Shown in pieces: positions 39,196 to 39,295 of a DNA stretch of 39,295 nt (position 1 is its first letter; every line of letters starts with the position of its first letter). This DNA is from a virus, in the IMG/VR virus record IMGVR_UViG_3300030107_006739, positions 1 through 39,295 of that record, one strand, 5' to 3'. The position numbers and the translations under genes were made by a program. The notes below the pieces were generated by a model. It saw nothing but the letters and a program-made list of their open reading frames with translations, searched no databases and was not told the DNA's origin.

Positions 39196-39295
39196 CCTCG
39201 AATAAACCACCGCCCGGTCTGGCTAACGCTGGATCGGGCTTTTTTGTGCCTACTTTTTGAGCGGTTAACCCTTGGTTTACGGGCTTATTTATATC
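39196..39295. repeat. Terminal direct repeat, right copy
   Basis: This stretch matches bases 1-98 exactly and directly follows the stop codon of the last gene (39195). On a circular map the early operon at 259 therefore lies about 260 bases downstream of the 39195 stop, and the terminator is shared by both contig ends. The single mismatch near the end could be population variation or the low-quality edge of the assembly. Confidence 0.85.

Overview
The window looks like an essentially complete genome of a tailed double-stranded DNA phage (Caudoviricetes) of about 39.2 kb. Bases 1-98 recur at 39196-39293, so the contig closes on itself as a circle or carries a short terminal repeat. The tail-tube genes resemble T7 gp11 and gp12, and three large candidate ejection proteins follow them. 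A short, podovirus-type tail is therefore the best reading. Fibre motifs of the kind common in marine phage metagenomes, spanin-like membrane proteins and an M15 peptidase endolysin suggest an aquatic Gram-negative host; this is inference. GC content is moderate by eye. I see no DNA polymerase, RNA polymerase, helicase, tRNA, CRISPR or transposase, so replication and transcription must rely heavily on the host.

Layout. (1) 259-4033 (+): a tightly overlapping early operon of four small unknown proteins, a PD-(D/E)XK Holliday-junction-resolvase-like nuclease, a YqaJ/lambda-type exonuclease, an ERF annealing protein and an SSB-like protein, together a complete recombination module. (2) 4034-4271: a control region with inverted and direct repeats. 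(3) 4272-8423 (+): a replication-initiator-like protein with a ribbon-helix-helix N-terminus, a helicase-loader-like protein, a small unknown, a DNA methyltransferase, another small unknown, a tyrosine recombinase, an HTH/zinc protein and a Cys protein. (4) 8428-10008 (+): small membrane and coiled-coil proteins that look like a lysis cassette, converging on an endolysin encoded on the other strand. (5) 36953-9995 (-): the virion operon, in the order unknown, LysM-like protein, large terminase, membrane protein, portal, scaffold, major capsid, unknown, tail adaptor, unknown, tail nozzle, two unknowns, three internal proteins, unknown, fibre, LamG lectin, unknown, endolysin. (6) 36954-37318: a repeat-rich divergent control region. 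(7) 37319-39195 (+): a GATC-rich arm of small genes, including a GP88-like cysteine protein, containing one terminator and followed by a near-copy of it.

The genes fit a temperate or integration-capable podovirus: a full set of tyrosine recombinase catalytic residues is present, but no recognisable CI-type repressor or excisionase. The most interesting signals are a tandem 97-residue fibre repeat whose two copies are nearly identical as protein but use different codons almost everywhere, a recurring leader box GCTTTAGGAGGC, a hidden 26-codon ORF that runs through a hairpin covering the next gene's ribosome-binding site, and paralogous terminators with matching loops.
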